A DNA stretch of 64,000 nucleotides from Torymus aiolomorphi (lineage: Eukaryota; Arthropoda; Insecta; Hymenoptera; Torymidae), in assembly GCA_036365515.1 (NCBI GenBank), contig CM070877.1, forward strand, positions 9,581,101 to 9,645,100, written 5' to 3'. Positions 49,225-62,600 of this stretch are shown here, piece after piece (the first letter of the stretch is position 1; every line of letters begins with the position of its first letter). Position numbers and translations under genes: made by a program. The notes beneath the pieces are model-generated. The model was not told the DNA's origin. It was given only the letters and a program-made list of their open reading frames with translations, and made no database searches.

Positions 49225-52200
49225 GTAAGAGAGCTGCAGCTTTGTTTGTTTTTTCACCGAGTTGCGGGTTTGGGTTACAGCGGGTGTGCTACGCGGGCGT
49301 TTTGGAGGGCTCAAGTTTGAACGGAGGGAGACGAGATAAGTGGGCATTAACGTATATTTTTCAGTATATATTGATCTAGTTGAACCAACATCTTTATTGT
49401 CCTAGTTAATCGCTTAATTCAATCCGATCAGCTTTAATTTGCTCCATGATTTTTCATGTTATAAATAAACGTACGCCATGCTCCAAAAATCAATTTCATT
49501 GTAAGAGAAATACAACGTAAATCTCGACACGCTTGTCAGCTGGGACATCCACATAGCATACAACTGTCAATTAGGGAAAATTAGCCGTGAACAACGCGAA
49601 GGTATCAACAATGATAACAATGTTTGTTCTGGCTCGATATCGCCCACATATATAAACCGAATGCAACCATTAAAGAGCGGATCGCAGCTTATCGCAAATT
49701 GCAGTTATCTTTAATTGACATATTCTTTGCTATTTGTACTGATAAAGTACACATAATTCAGTTTACCCTGCAATGTATGATGTTTTCATAGCGATTGCAA
49801 ACTTTAACCTCTCCGAGATTAGAGCATCAGATACGCGCATTATCGCCCTGTATGCCGTATTTACAATACTACAAGTTGATCTCGAATTCTTCGCTTGAGG
49901 TCTTCATCAACGATTACATTGTCGTCATAAAATACTCCCATTATCGGCTATCGCAAACGACGCGATAAACAAATTTAGCGTCACTGCAATCTTAACAAAG
50001 CATTTAACTACGTTGAGATAAGATACAATTTTCATTATACCTACGTCCGGTTTTGGGTTTATTCTTGTACATTCCAGTCAACTTTTGCATGACTATTTTC
50101 TTAATGGCTAAAAGAACATTGCACGAGTAATACAATAAAGCTTTATGAGACGGGAATAGACTGGAACTTTAGAAAGCCTCATATATATCAATCAGTAACA
50201 ACTGTCATCTATAATCGTTCAGTAAAATTGTACATTCAATAAAGCAGAAAACGTTACACAAAATATCCCAAACCATATAACTATATCATCTTCCAATCAT
50301 GTCACCTTATCCATCACCACCACCCATTATCCGCTAATCCTCCAACCCGATTATCATCCACACTACACACACACGAGCGCATTATCCCAACCTCTCTCAC
50401 TCGCATCTGTCGATCAGCCAACAACAGCTAACACACACTCCCACACCATAATCCCCGTGAAAACAAAAAAAGGCGGGGAGGAGGCCCATCTCTCTCTCTC
50501 TCTCTCTCTCTCAATATCGCGTTCCACGCGCTCGTGTGTCTGTATGTGTGTACAGGTCACCGGGGAAAATCGTTTTGTTGACATTAAGTACACATTTATT
50601 AGCTCTCCTTACCTCTCACCGCTCGGCGGCTCGTCCGCTCCCGCTATAGCAGGGTGGGGATAACTCGCCAACGGCGGTGGCTTTCACCTGGCGAGCGAGC
50701 GCGCGGCGATACCTCCTCTCTCTCTCATATATACACACATGGGCATTGCGCTCACACACACTTACGCGCGTTCGCGCGCGCATCGTGCATCGCAATGAGC
50801 CGCCGGCGCGGATTCCCGGAAACGCAGCTGCAGCGCTGCTCTCACAGCATCCCGATCTCATAATTAGCTCTCGCGCGCGCGCGTCGAATTTGTAGCGCAT
50901 TAGGTATATACCGCATAGAGATTGCGCGCGGGACTTTTCCGCGCCTTTTTCTCTCGCGAGTGTAAGAGAGATAGAGAGAAAGAGAGGAAGCCATGTTTGC
51001 ACTTAACACGGGTAACCAGTCGGACGAGTTTCGAGGAAGCCCTAACGAGAGCCAACGCCGCCGCCGTCGGCACCTGCGGACGCTCGCTCGCGCCAAAAGA
51101 AGGACATTTTTGCCAGCAGCAGCGCTGAAGGTGTGGAAAGAGGGAGAGATGCGCGGAAGTGAGAGACACAAAGATGAGGGGTTTCGGCGATATGGGTATG
51201 GGGTTATGGGGTGACTCGATGGATTGAGAAGTAGGTGGGTTTTTTGCTGGGTGCTGTGCGCGGAGCAGGATGGAATTTTAAGCGAGCCGCGGTGGCTGCC
51301 GGCTTGCATTTTGGATTTTATAGCTTGCACGTAGTAGGAGAGCCGAGTTTCTTTAATTAGAAAAGAAGGATGAGGTTCGCTTCTTCGTCTCCGCGGTCAG
51401 AAGAAACGACGTGCCTCTTGCAAAGGTATTGAAGTTTCTTGCGGTAAATGGAACGCTTTTACTGTTACCATTATAGTTTACTATATTGTTAGTTTGTTAT
51501 TCGGTGTAACCTTCGTCATAAAAAAAGAAACAGAAAAAATTCAAAGACATAAAACGAATTCCTCGAGAAAATAAATTTTACTCGAACCTCGACGAGAACA
51601 CGACATACCAACTCGGACTCGCAAAAAAACTGCAGTCCACGAAGGTTTGTTACATCCATCGTTCCGCAAAGATTAATACTCCTCGTTACCAAAGTACCAT
51701 AATACGCGCATCAGCACCTTATAATTCAACTCTCCGAAATACCTCAGCTCGCGCAAATTTCAAATCTCAACACCCAATATTCTCCCTTACATCACCCGCG
51801 CGCAAACCGGTCTTTTCCCACCTAAAAAAGAAAAAGAAAAATCGTCGCATCTCGCTTGCTGATAATGTTGTACGGCTCCCGGCATTGAGCATGGAAATAT
51901 CGGTGTCGGGCCATGAATATAATTAAGGCCGCTCGCTCTCTCTCGCGTATATACATTTCATTTACTTTAATGCGATCGAGTCGGTCCAATTAGCAGCGGG
52001 CGCGATTCGCATGACGCCCCCCGAATCGACGCGCGCGCGCGCGCGCGACTGCGAATTAGATAAGTGAAAAGATACGGTCGTTATAGGCCGCGCGAGGGCC
52101 TTTTATCGTAATTCACGCGCAAGTGGTACTACTACTGCTGCTACTACTACCGTATATACTGCGGCTACCTATAGACTCGAGAGAGAGGGAGAGAGAGAGC

Positions 52201-53581
52201 TGATATTATATGCGCGCGCGTAGGCATTGCTGTATCGACGCGGTAACTACCGATAGATATACACATACGTGCATGCGCGTAGGTATATCACACACGCATA
52301 TACACACACGCGAGCGTATCCCTAACTACCCATGCACACCTATACATCACAACCCACGCGCTGCGGGAATGCGAATTAAAGGCCTGTCCTGTCCGCGCCT
52401 ACGTGTTTTGCCACGCTCTCTCTCTCTCTCTCCCTCGAAAAAATTCCGGAGATTAGTGGCGCTACTGGCGCTTTATTGACCCGCAAAAACGAGTCAAGCT
52501 CACTCACTCGCGAGATGCACTATTATATATATATACCGCGTCGAGATGCTTAATTGCGCGGGCGCGCTTGAGAGTCTTTATGATCGATTCAGGCGCTATA
52601 TATCATTTCCACTTATATGCTACTCGTTTTATTGCCATAAGAGTCGAGAGTGTTATGCATATGTATATATGCGAGGCTGCCGAATTGTTCGAACAAAGAG
52701 GTGTGTATATAGCGCCCTGTCTTATCCCTCGAGAGCGCGCGCTTAATTAATTTCCGATAAGCGTGCGCGCGTATCGCGCTTATTACGGTGTAATTAGCGG
52801 ACGAGTTACGGCGGTTTGCGCCCCGCGCGATGAAGTTATAATTTTATGCGCTCGAGATTGCGGCCCAGTCGCGTAAGTGCGAATGGGTTTATAAGGCGCG
52901 CGCGGGAATTAATTGTCGCCGGTTCTTTTTCGCCCCGGAGTGTGGGAATTTTTAGGCTGAGAGTGTGGCCAAGCTGTTTCGAAGTGTTTTTTATATTGAG
53001 ACGGTGCTTTCGGCACTGCAAAAATATCGGTGTATGGGTGGATGATATCGTTGTACTTTAAGATTTCTTTTCTGCGAATTCATTCAAATCCATGAAAATT
53101 TTAGCTTGTGGTATAATGTAAGATGAAATTATGATCTATTTGAAAGAAGTAATGTTTATAGCATTTAAATATCCCTAGGATTGCGCAGAAAAAATTACCA
53201 GTAAAATGTATTTAATTTGTAATTTATTATATACTTATCGTTCAGGAAATCAAACAGATAGATTCATATGCAAAGAACACAATGCAACACTTAATTAACA
53301 ATTTCCATACGAACTAAATTAAGAAATAACGCACAGTGCAAAATAAAAAGCCGATCTCTGTTATAAAATATTGATCCTGACATTCCTCCAGCCGCATACA
53401 CTGATAAAATAATTTAATCGTCCAATTGCCCGGTACCATGAGAGCACCAACCGACCGGCAAAAACACGAAACCCCCTCACGCGCCGAGAACCGCTCGTGC
53501 CAATCATATATTTATGCGCTCGCTTTTATTAACCCAACCCGATCGATCGATCGCGCGTGCGCGCATCACCCCGCAACACAA

Positions 53582-53620
<39 letters not shown>

Positions 53621-56600
53621 GCGAAAGACATCGAAAGAACGCAGGCGGCACTAACAAGCCTCGCTTTTTCCACCTCCTCCCAAGCACAACCCCTCCCTGC
53701 ATTATGGATGTACCCTGCGCGAGCGCGTTATATGTATGACTCTATTATCCCGCAGCGCGTTCGAATACGCACATATATATACACACAACGAGACACCGAC
53801 CACACGGCTCTATATACCTTTATACGTCTGCGGTCCCCCCGCGCGCGCGTGCGTGTGGTAATGGCGCGATTTCTTTCTCGGAAAGCCACCGAGAGTTTCT
53901 CATTACGCACGAGAGAGAGAGAGAAAAGTCGCGCGCAGAATTTGAATCAGCGACGACGTGTCGCGCGCGCTAATTGCCCGCGGATTTGAATGCGGGAAAA
54001 TCCCGGGAAGGAGCCGCGCAGAGAGGTCTATAAAGATTACGACAGAGAGCGAGCGAAGCGAGCGAGTGACCATATGCGGGAGGATGAGGTACGTGCAGAC
54101 ATCTCTGCTCTCTGCCGCGAAGTCATTCCGGGTAGGATGGGTGGGGAGTTCTCGGGGAGCGAGGAAATCGGTTATTAGGCGGGGAATGCGGTAAAGAGGC
54201 CTTTATTGGGAAGAGATTAGATGCGTGTGTGTGTACGTGTGTGGGTATGTAAACTTTCTAGAGAGGTGTAATGAATTAGTTGGACGTGCGGTGTGCGTAC
54301 GTGTGCGGGGAGTGAAATCGTAGTGAGCGCGAGGTTGTGTGGGTTATGTAAAAATGTCATTTGGTGAGGATGGTGGGGTTTTGCGTAAAGGAAAATGTTT
54401 CCGGTATGATTTGAATAAATGCGCGCGTGTAGTAGTATGCTGTTAATTTTTTGGTGATGTTTAACCTTTACTAGGGATTTTTGTGACTGATCCTATATAG
54501 TAATTTTTTTTTTTAATTGGGCGGGTTATGGTGATTTTTACTAGTGATTTTTTTCTTCGTGTAAAAGCCAGGGGTAGCGATGTAGTTTAACCTTTACTAG
54601 GGATTTTTGTGACTGATCCTGTATAGTAATTTTTTCAAGAATCGTCGGGTTATGGTGATTTTTACTAGGGATTTTTTCCTCCGTGTACAAGCCTGGGATA
54701 GCGACATAGTTGCTGTAACGTATTTCAAGTTTTATAAATTTAGGATGGCTACTTCAAGTTATTACACATTATTCTAATAAAATCAATTTATTATAGGGAA
54801 TTTCCGAAAGCTTGTTTAGGTGACGCAACCTATATATCCTCAGGTATTTTGAGTTGAGTAAAACTAACTAGGCGTACGTCGCACGTCTTTATTTTTCCAA
54901 CCTGACCACTCATCTGACTACGTGTTTCGAATCAACCAATCCCATCACGAATATTGTTTGCCTTTACTTATTTTAACTTATAATTTTTTCAAAGAAGGAT
55001 TTAACAAAACTCGACTGCATCGATTAATTATTTGCAAAAACAACGTCAACAAGCTAATTTGGAGTAAATAACGCTGCTGTTTAATTTTACGAAATTGCGT
55101 AAAGCTAATAAGTAGCATCCGCTTACCTTGATAATTGGAGTTCATCAAGTAAGCTTTGTCACGTGACCCGTGTTTCGACTATAAATTAAGTTTTTATCAT
55201 TATTACGAAAAGAAACGAGATTGATGCATCAAATTTGTATAAATGTTTTTTGCAAAAGCAACGCAATGGTGTACAATTATATCACTGGTATGATAATATG
55301 AAGAATGCTTTAATTAAGTAAATTTATGAGAAAGAATTGATAAAAACTCGAAAACTTCGTTTACATCATTAAATATAATTAAGGTAACCACGACATTATT
55401 AACGAGCTCACAAGTATTGGAATACTTTTTCGAATTTTGTAAAAAAAAAAGAAAGCTAAATTACACATGTTCGCTTAATACAGAAGTTTACGCAAGTATT
55501 AAAATTATACGATTCGTTTTATGATCGATTATTTAATTATTATAAATTCTGCGCTTGGTAATTGATAATAATCTAACGATTGAGATTCTCGTTTATTTTC
55601 CCTGCTTATTACTCCGATTATACGCAAAATTATACTGCCACACAAAAGTTATGCGTTTCGAAATTTGCGGAGGAATGTGTGCTCATGCGCGCATTTTTAC
55701 GCGTAAAATTTAATGTTTCATAAAGTGATATTCGCCGCCTTTTATTGCACAGCTCGATTTAATAATGTTGAGAATTATATATATGTATCAATCAGTAATA
55801 AACTAATGGAATTTGTTTCCGGCCGTTAAAGCTGACTTATTATTATTAAGACAAACATTTTTATCTCAATTAACTCCCTCTTAGTTTATGAGTTCAATAA
55901 ATCTCCCGATAAGGACGCATTTTTAAATCTCCTGACAGAGATCTCTTCAACATCCCCGTAAACGTACATATGTAATTAATAATCAATTCTTCTCGACAAC
56001 AAATTCTTTGTCTACAAGAATAACCTATTTACTGATTTTAATTTCGTAATAAAAACTTTTCTGATAAATTCATTTATCAATGTTTTATATACAATCAAAA
56101 AAAATAAAAGTATCAACTTATAAGTTTTTAAATGCATTTATTATAGTATTTAATAAGTTTCAATTTATTGCCAAATTGCGATTATTGAAAAATTAAATAT
56201 TAAAGAACGCTATTTTCCCAAAGACTTACCAACGAAGAAGCCTCATTTTTCTTCACCATCAACAGTGGTAGCATTAAATCTTGCATTCTTTATAACAACC
56301 GCACGGAAAAATTAATTTGTAAATACTGCTCATTACGCCAAGTACTACTACATATCTCTTCCAGTCCGCAACATGACAAAAAAAAAAAAAACCAGCACTC
56401 GAGCTGAAAAATTATGGTTACTACACAACGTATGTACAAAGCAGATCCGTCCTCCCATTTCTTCTGCGACCGCATCTTACACGCGTTTAATCCCTATCCC
56501 ACACGTATATCTTCTAGTCCAACGATCGCTTAATTGGTCCGGGAAAGCGATATTTAAAACCGTCCGTCTTCATACGTCAGTCACACACGCGCGGCAGCGC

Positions 56601-59600
56601 GCGTATAATATAACGCGCGGACCGCGGAAGGGGTTGTCTGCTCTATACAGTGTGTGTACCAAAAAAAAAAGAAGAAGAAGGAGACGACGACGCGCGGGAA
56701 AGGCGAGGAGATAGCGGCTCATTAATTTGTTAATTACTTTGTTCCTACGGCGCTCGCGTCTCATCGATCACTCGTTTTTTCTCTTGGACTCGTTCCTCTC
56801 CTCTAGCACAGAGAAAGAGAGAGAAGACGATTTACTGGGCGGACGCAGCAATAATACGCCACGGCGAGAGCTCGCCTCAATTAAACACTGTCAATTAATA
56901 ATTGATTCATACGCGTCATCCGTGTGCATTTATTAATTTTTATCGCGCTAGGGGGAGAGAAAGTAGCAGCGTGCATACGTATATTTAGATATATATGTAC
57001 GTATATGTATACACATAGCGTTAGAAGAAATCCATCGTAATTGAATACTGCGAAGCGGCGGCGGACCGGTATAATGAGAGCCACTGCCAAAAAAGTCGAC
57101 GGACCACGCGCGCAATTTGATTTTGCGTAATGAGAGACGGCGGATTAGACGAAGGCGAAGGATAGATAATTAGTATTTTATAAAGAGACGATAAATCCGC
57201 GAGAGAGCGCCGGTTTTTGCGCCCCGCTGTTAATTAGGTTCTCGCTCGGCTGCCCGCGCGCCACCGCCGCCATATCTCGACGATTGTGCGACGTAAATTG
57301 TAATTATTTCATTTCGCCGATCGGGCGGGCGATTTGTCAGGGCGGTTTTCCGATGTGTGTGTATATATATGTATATACGGGTATAATGCAATGCAAGTCA
57401 ACTGCATTGACGAGTAAGAGGCTAATTGTGTAAAAGAGATTCTGCAATGCCGGATTGAGATATAAAAATGATAATCGCCGCCCGGCTCTGCTCGCCGGCG
57501 GTATGTGAGTAATAACGACAGTACTGGCTTTTTGCTCGGCGTTTCCTGTTCGAAAAGAGTAGCATACTTTTACGTTGCAATGCCTTTGGTATACATACTT
57601 TTGTAGATTCCATTCGATCAATTTCGGTCGAATGCGTCAGTTTATTCGATGTCACGGTATAATACGTTGGATTTGTAATGATGATTGGAATCAACGGGTA
57701 TTTTTTAATAATAATATTTATACTGTGTAAATGGCAGAGAGATAAAAAATTAAAGTTAAAATATAGGCGCTCTGAATATTTTTGTTGTAACGGTCATTTT
57801 ACTTCTTTTTCGAATGAAAATAATTAAATAGTATTGTTATATCGTTGAAATAATATTACCTAAATATTATTTTTATCGCTGTTAATCGATATTGTGTTTC
57901 TATGAATGGTAAACTCTGTAATAGTAAAAATTATAAAAAGATTTTCACAAATTGAAATCTTTAAAGATTTTAAGAGTATCAGAAAATAAAATATTTATGT
58001 ATAGATATCTTGTTTGGAACTCGTGAATATCATTACGTTGATTATCAGCACAAACCGGCACATCGTAACATTTCTATTCCGCGCCATCTACGCTGACTTT
58101 TCAATTTCACATTTCGCTCCCCACGAAAGAAAAAAACTATCCCGCCTCGTCGCTCTTATCGAACCCGTTTCCTTTTTATACGCGCTGTGTCGCACAATTA
58201 CCGGAAATTTAAGAATATTCTCAATGACGAGTGATTTGTGACGTTATACATACACGCACACAATTACTGTGTATACGTGTTCGTCGCGCCGGGACGTATA
58301 TAAGATAAGTCACTCTCTCGTCGTGTACTGGCCTTTTTTTTATTGCGTAACGCGCGCGCGATACCGGGCGCGACACTAAACTCTCCGGCGCGCGAGCGCG
58401 TATATAAAAGTTTCATTAAACGAGATAAGGGCGCGAGCGCGCAGCGCTTTTTCGGGTAGCTAAGAGTGAGAGAGTAAGAGAGAGAGAGAGAGAGAGAACG
58501 ATTAGAGGGTGACTGTGTATATAGGAGCGGAGCCGGTATTTCGGTCTGAGTAATGAGGCAACGATGAGGCTGTCGATAAGAAATCTATTAAAAATTATCG
58601 CGGTCTTTTTTTCACGCGCGCTCGTGATTATCGGTAAAGTAATATTTCTAATTTTCGGATAGCCGATGCTGTTGACGTCATAAAGATTACGAGCGTTGGA
58701 GATATTAGTTAATTTGTGGTCGTGAATGTATACTTAATATTGAGGCAACGTCTCTGTGATATTCTTAAATAATACTGATACAATATTTTCCTAGTATTAA
58801 TGCAATATTCTTTTTATGTTTTTTATCAATCTTTTTGTAATGTTTATTAATTACTTTTCACTGCCGTTGACGTAACGTTCTCCTATAATATTCTTAATAA
58901 ATATTTCTCATCAATGTTGCTTTAGCGTTTGTTAATAATAACAATACTATAACAATAATGTTACAATATTACTACAATGTTTTTTCACTTGAACACTCTC
59001 GAAGCATTACAACATTCACTCACCATTACTTAACGATAATAAATCACCCATACGGAGCCATCGCAGACGTACAACGTAATTATCGCGACGCTTCGCCATT
59101 TCAGGTGACATACGACTGCCGGGTCCGGGGTCCGGGCCGGTGCGCTGCACGCTGAGGAAACACAAACCGAATCGCAAGCCCCGCACGCCCTTCACGACGC
59201 AGCAGCTGCTGTCGCTCGAGAAGAAGTTCCGCGAGAAGCAGTACCTGACGATTGCCGAGAGGGCCGAGTTCTCGTCGTCGCTTCATCTCACGGAAACGCA
59301 GGTATATATTATTATGTTTGGTTTGAATACATACAGGAATTTCAAGTGAATAGCTGTTGTTGAGATTTTTTCGGTGTTTGAGTATTTTCTTGACTCGCAT
59401 TATGAAAAATTTAGCGTTGAAAATGATTATAATGTGGTTGTGAAACTAACTTAATCTACGTTTAATTTGCTAAATTATCACTATGCGAATTTTTACGATT
59501 TTTTTAGGTGATGACGTAATTTGGTATTAAAATTACCGGCATAGTAAAAATAGCGAAATGACTTCAATTCAACAATTATATTCCATTATTCATTCGTATC

Positions 59601-62600
59601 ATTGATAATGGAACAAAAAAGTACGTACTACAAAAACGTTAATTGAATAAATAATTGGAAATAATCTGAATAATATATAGCTGTCATGCCAGTTGGGATT
59701 TCCATTTTAAATAACGAGAACGTACTAGTATTTTCGACAGTATTTTTATCTAATTGAAGAATCTCGGCCTTTGGTACGCTTTTCCGTACGTTTTTTTACG
59801 CACTTAGTGAGTGATTTGTACACGAGAAAAAGATGTTCGCCACTAGCCTCGTATCTTATCGGCTCTGCCACCAAATCATTAATTCATTAAATTACTACAA
59901 GCGTCGCGATTACCGACACGCAGATATAATGGGAATTTTGTAGTAAGGGTTTCCCTTGTTATACAAACTCTTTCCTCGTCACGCTCATTGAACTTTTAAA
60001 TTAGTTGCTCTAAAGATTTTTTTATCGCAAAGCGTATATAAAACGTGGGGAATTTTTTCTCGCTTTATGTGAGTTGTTTGTGAATGCAACTAGTCGAGTT
60101 TGCTAGTAAAAGTCATAATAATTCGTTGTAACGCTAACATACACATAATTCTTATACAGTAAAAACACCTACAAGAATCGTAAAAATTACCATAAAAATA
60201 GAAATTTCGACCACCCACTATAGCAATTTCATTAAAAAATTTTAATATATCTCAGAAACATGTAGAAAAACCACCTCAACCCGTTACAACTCTTAACCTA
60301 CAAAAATTACCACTATTCTTCCTAAAAACCCCCTATATAAAAATGGTAAAAATCCCCAAATAAACCCCAACATCTACCGTAAACCTTGCAAACGAAATTA
60401 TCCCCACGTCCTATAACAACGTACCCTTCACTACATCTTCCATATCGCGAAACTCCGGCTGACGAGCAGCTCGGCGTCGTGTCGCTAGGCTCTCTCGCGA
60501 GCGCGCGTATTGATTTTCGCGGTCTGCGTGTCTCTGCGCGCGCGCGACTCGGTTCACCTCTCTGTCTGCGCACGCGGTTCTCGTGGGGAATAAAAACCGG
60601 GAGGAGGTAGACCCCGCCGGGGCTTATTCGCGGTTGTACGTGGTGGGGGAATTTTTCGGCGCTTGGGTTGGGAGTAGCAGGGATCGTTTATTGTACTCTT
60701 GATGAAGATTTGCTGAGAGGGGGAGGTCCAAAGTTTAGACGACTCACTTGAAAATTGAAGTCAACTATAGACGTGCTCGGTTTCGATATAAGCTACTGCA
60801 GATTGTGCAAAATTTCGAAATTCTAAATTACGAAAATCATATTTTCGAATGTAACAATTCAGCTACTGTTCAAAACATCGAATTTCATTAATAGAATTTC
60901 AATAGGGATACAATAAACATATTTCGAAATAAATCATTAGAAACAAGTTATATTTGCTTTGAAATCGTATTGATGAAATTCGATGTTTTGGACAGTAGGT
61001 GAATTGTTACATTCGAAAATATGATTTTCGTAATTTAGAATTTCGAAATTTTGCACAATCTGCAGTAGCTTACATCGAAACCGAGCACGTCTATAGTTGA
61101 CTTCAATTTTCAAGTGAGTCGTCTAAACTTTGGACCCCCCCCCCCTCCCTGCTGAGAAATAATTTTTAGTGTGGGAGCGAAATTTTATTGTTTACAAAGA
61201 TAGGTGAATGAGATGGTTACCAATTGCTTGAAGAAAATTTAGATACTTGTTATACTTTTGTACATAGATACTGCAGTTATCCCAAAAACACTTAAGATAT
61301 TAGAAACGTTTAATGGTATGTTTTCCAGTTCATGGTCTGTAATTTTTAACTTCATTTTAATTTTTGATTTTGCATAATAGTAGCGTTAGTTTATTAATAG
61401 TTAATGTTACTGAAGTAACACAAAGCTATAGTGCAAATAAAAGTGCAAATTATTTACTGAAAATTCTCAAACTGATGCTCTGACACTAGATTGATAATTT
61501 CGCAAATTTCCATGAAATCAATGTTAAATGAAAGTTGTAATAACTCGATAACTAGTCTCGCAAACTTGCTAAAATTCGGTACGACGTTCAACCACTACAA
61601 TATCTACTAACTGTCGATATCTCAATAATTTGGTATTAGAATGTAACATTTGTCATTCAACCTGCAGAAAATTCGAACGTGACTAAAGCGCGATCTATAA
61701 AGTAACACTAGTTATTACACTGAGAGAAATGTTGTAGTAAAATTTATTATAAACATAAGAAAAATGACTATATTTTGTAGGAACGGAGGGACAAATCGAA
61801 ATTATAACAATTTTTGCTATGCAACATAGTAATTTTTATGAATGACCTTAAATTTCAAAAAATTAAATTTTTTCTCGTTCTTCCTGTTTTCAGAACTATT
61901 TTCAGACTCTAATCATACAATATTTAATGTGAAAATAAATTAAAATGAGAAATAAAAATATTTTTTTTACGAGCGTTGGGATAGAACCTGCAACCTTCAC
62001 CGCGGCAATCGGACGCGCTAACCACTTACCCAAATAGGATTCTTGAGTGTAAAATTTTGGAACTTGTACATGTCAAACCATCGATTTCAAGAAAATTTCA
62101 GATAATATTAAATAATGACAATAAATAACTTTGATAACACAAAGAAACTTATCATTAATGTGCATAATATAAAAATAAAATAATTGAAGTAAGGTTTTGA
62201 ATGTTTTGTAAACTTAAAAGCAAGACAAAGTGAAATTCCCGTAGAAACATAACCTCAACATAACGACACGTGGGCGCCTTGATCTGCGCAGAAAGTACTA
62301 ATGTTGTAGCAATTTTTACTATGTTGGATAGCAAACTTTCTTATGGCCTGTAGCAATTTTTGAATGTGGCACTTTTTACTATGTTTATAGTAATTTTTAA
62401 TACGCTACAAAATAAAATTTATACGCTACAAAATAAAATTTAAACGCTACAAAATAAAATTTATATTCTATTCTAATAAAAATTAAAAGCATATATTTTA
62501 AATTTTATTATATCACAGTTTTTGCTATGTGTATAGCAATTTTTCTTTTATTTCGTAATACTTTCTAATCAACAACTGTCATAAAAATTACAAGAAATTT

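Larger units (their letters stand above)
49225..59104 (+). other. Drop intron 1, 9.9 kb
   Basis: Bounded by GTAAGA and CATTTCAG. The first 1 kb (to about 50240) lacks microsatellites and strong skew. Skew units then occur at 50.2-51.3, 51.6-53.1, 53.4-54.5, 56.2-57.7 and 58.0-58.8 kb. A 126-base duplication lies at 54460-54711, and AT-rich spacers at 54712-56200 and 58761-59104. No coding or RNA gene was recognised. Confidence 0.85.

Noticed and set aside
49225..49379. Continuation of the Drop exon 1 frame for 51 more codons
   Set aside because: It follows a strong donor (AATG then GTAAGA), and the phase-matched acceptor at 59104/59105 joins to the Msx homeodomain, so this is intron.
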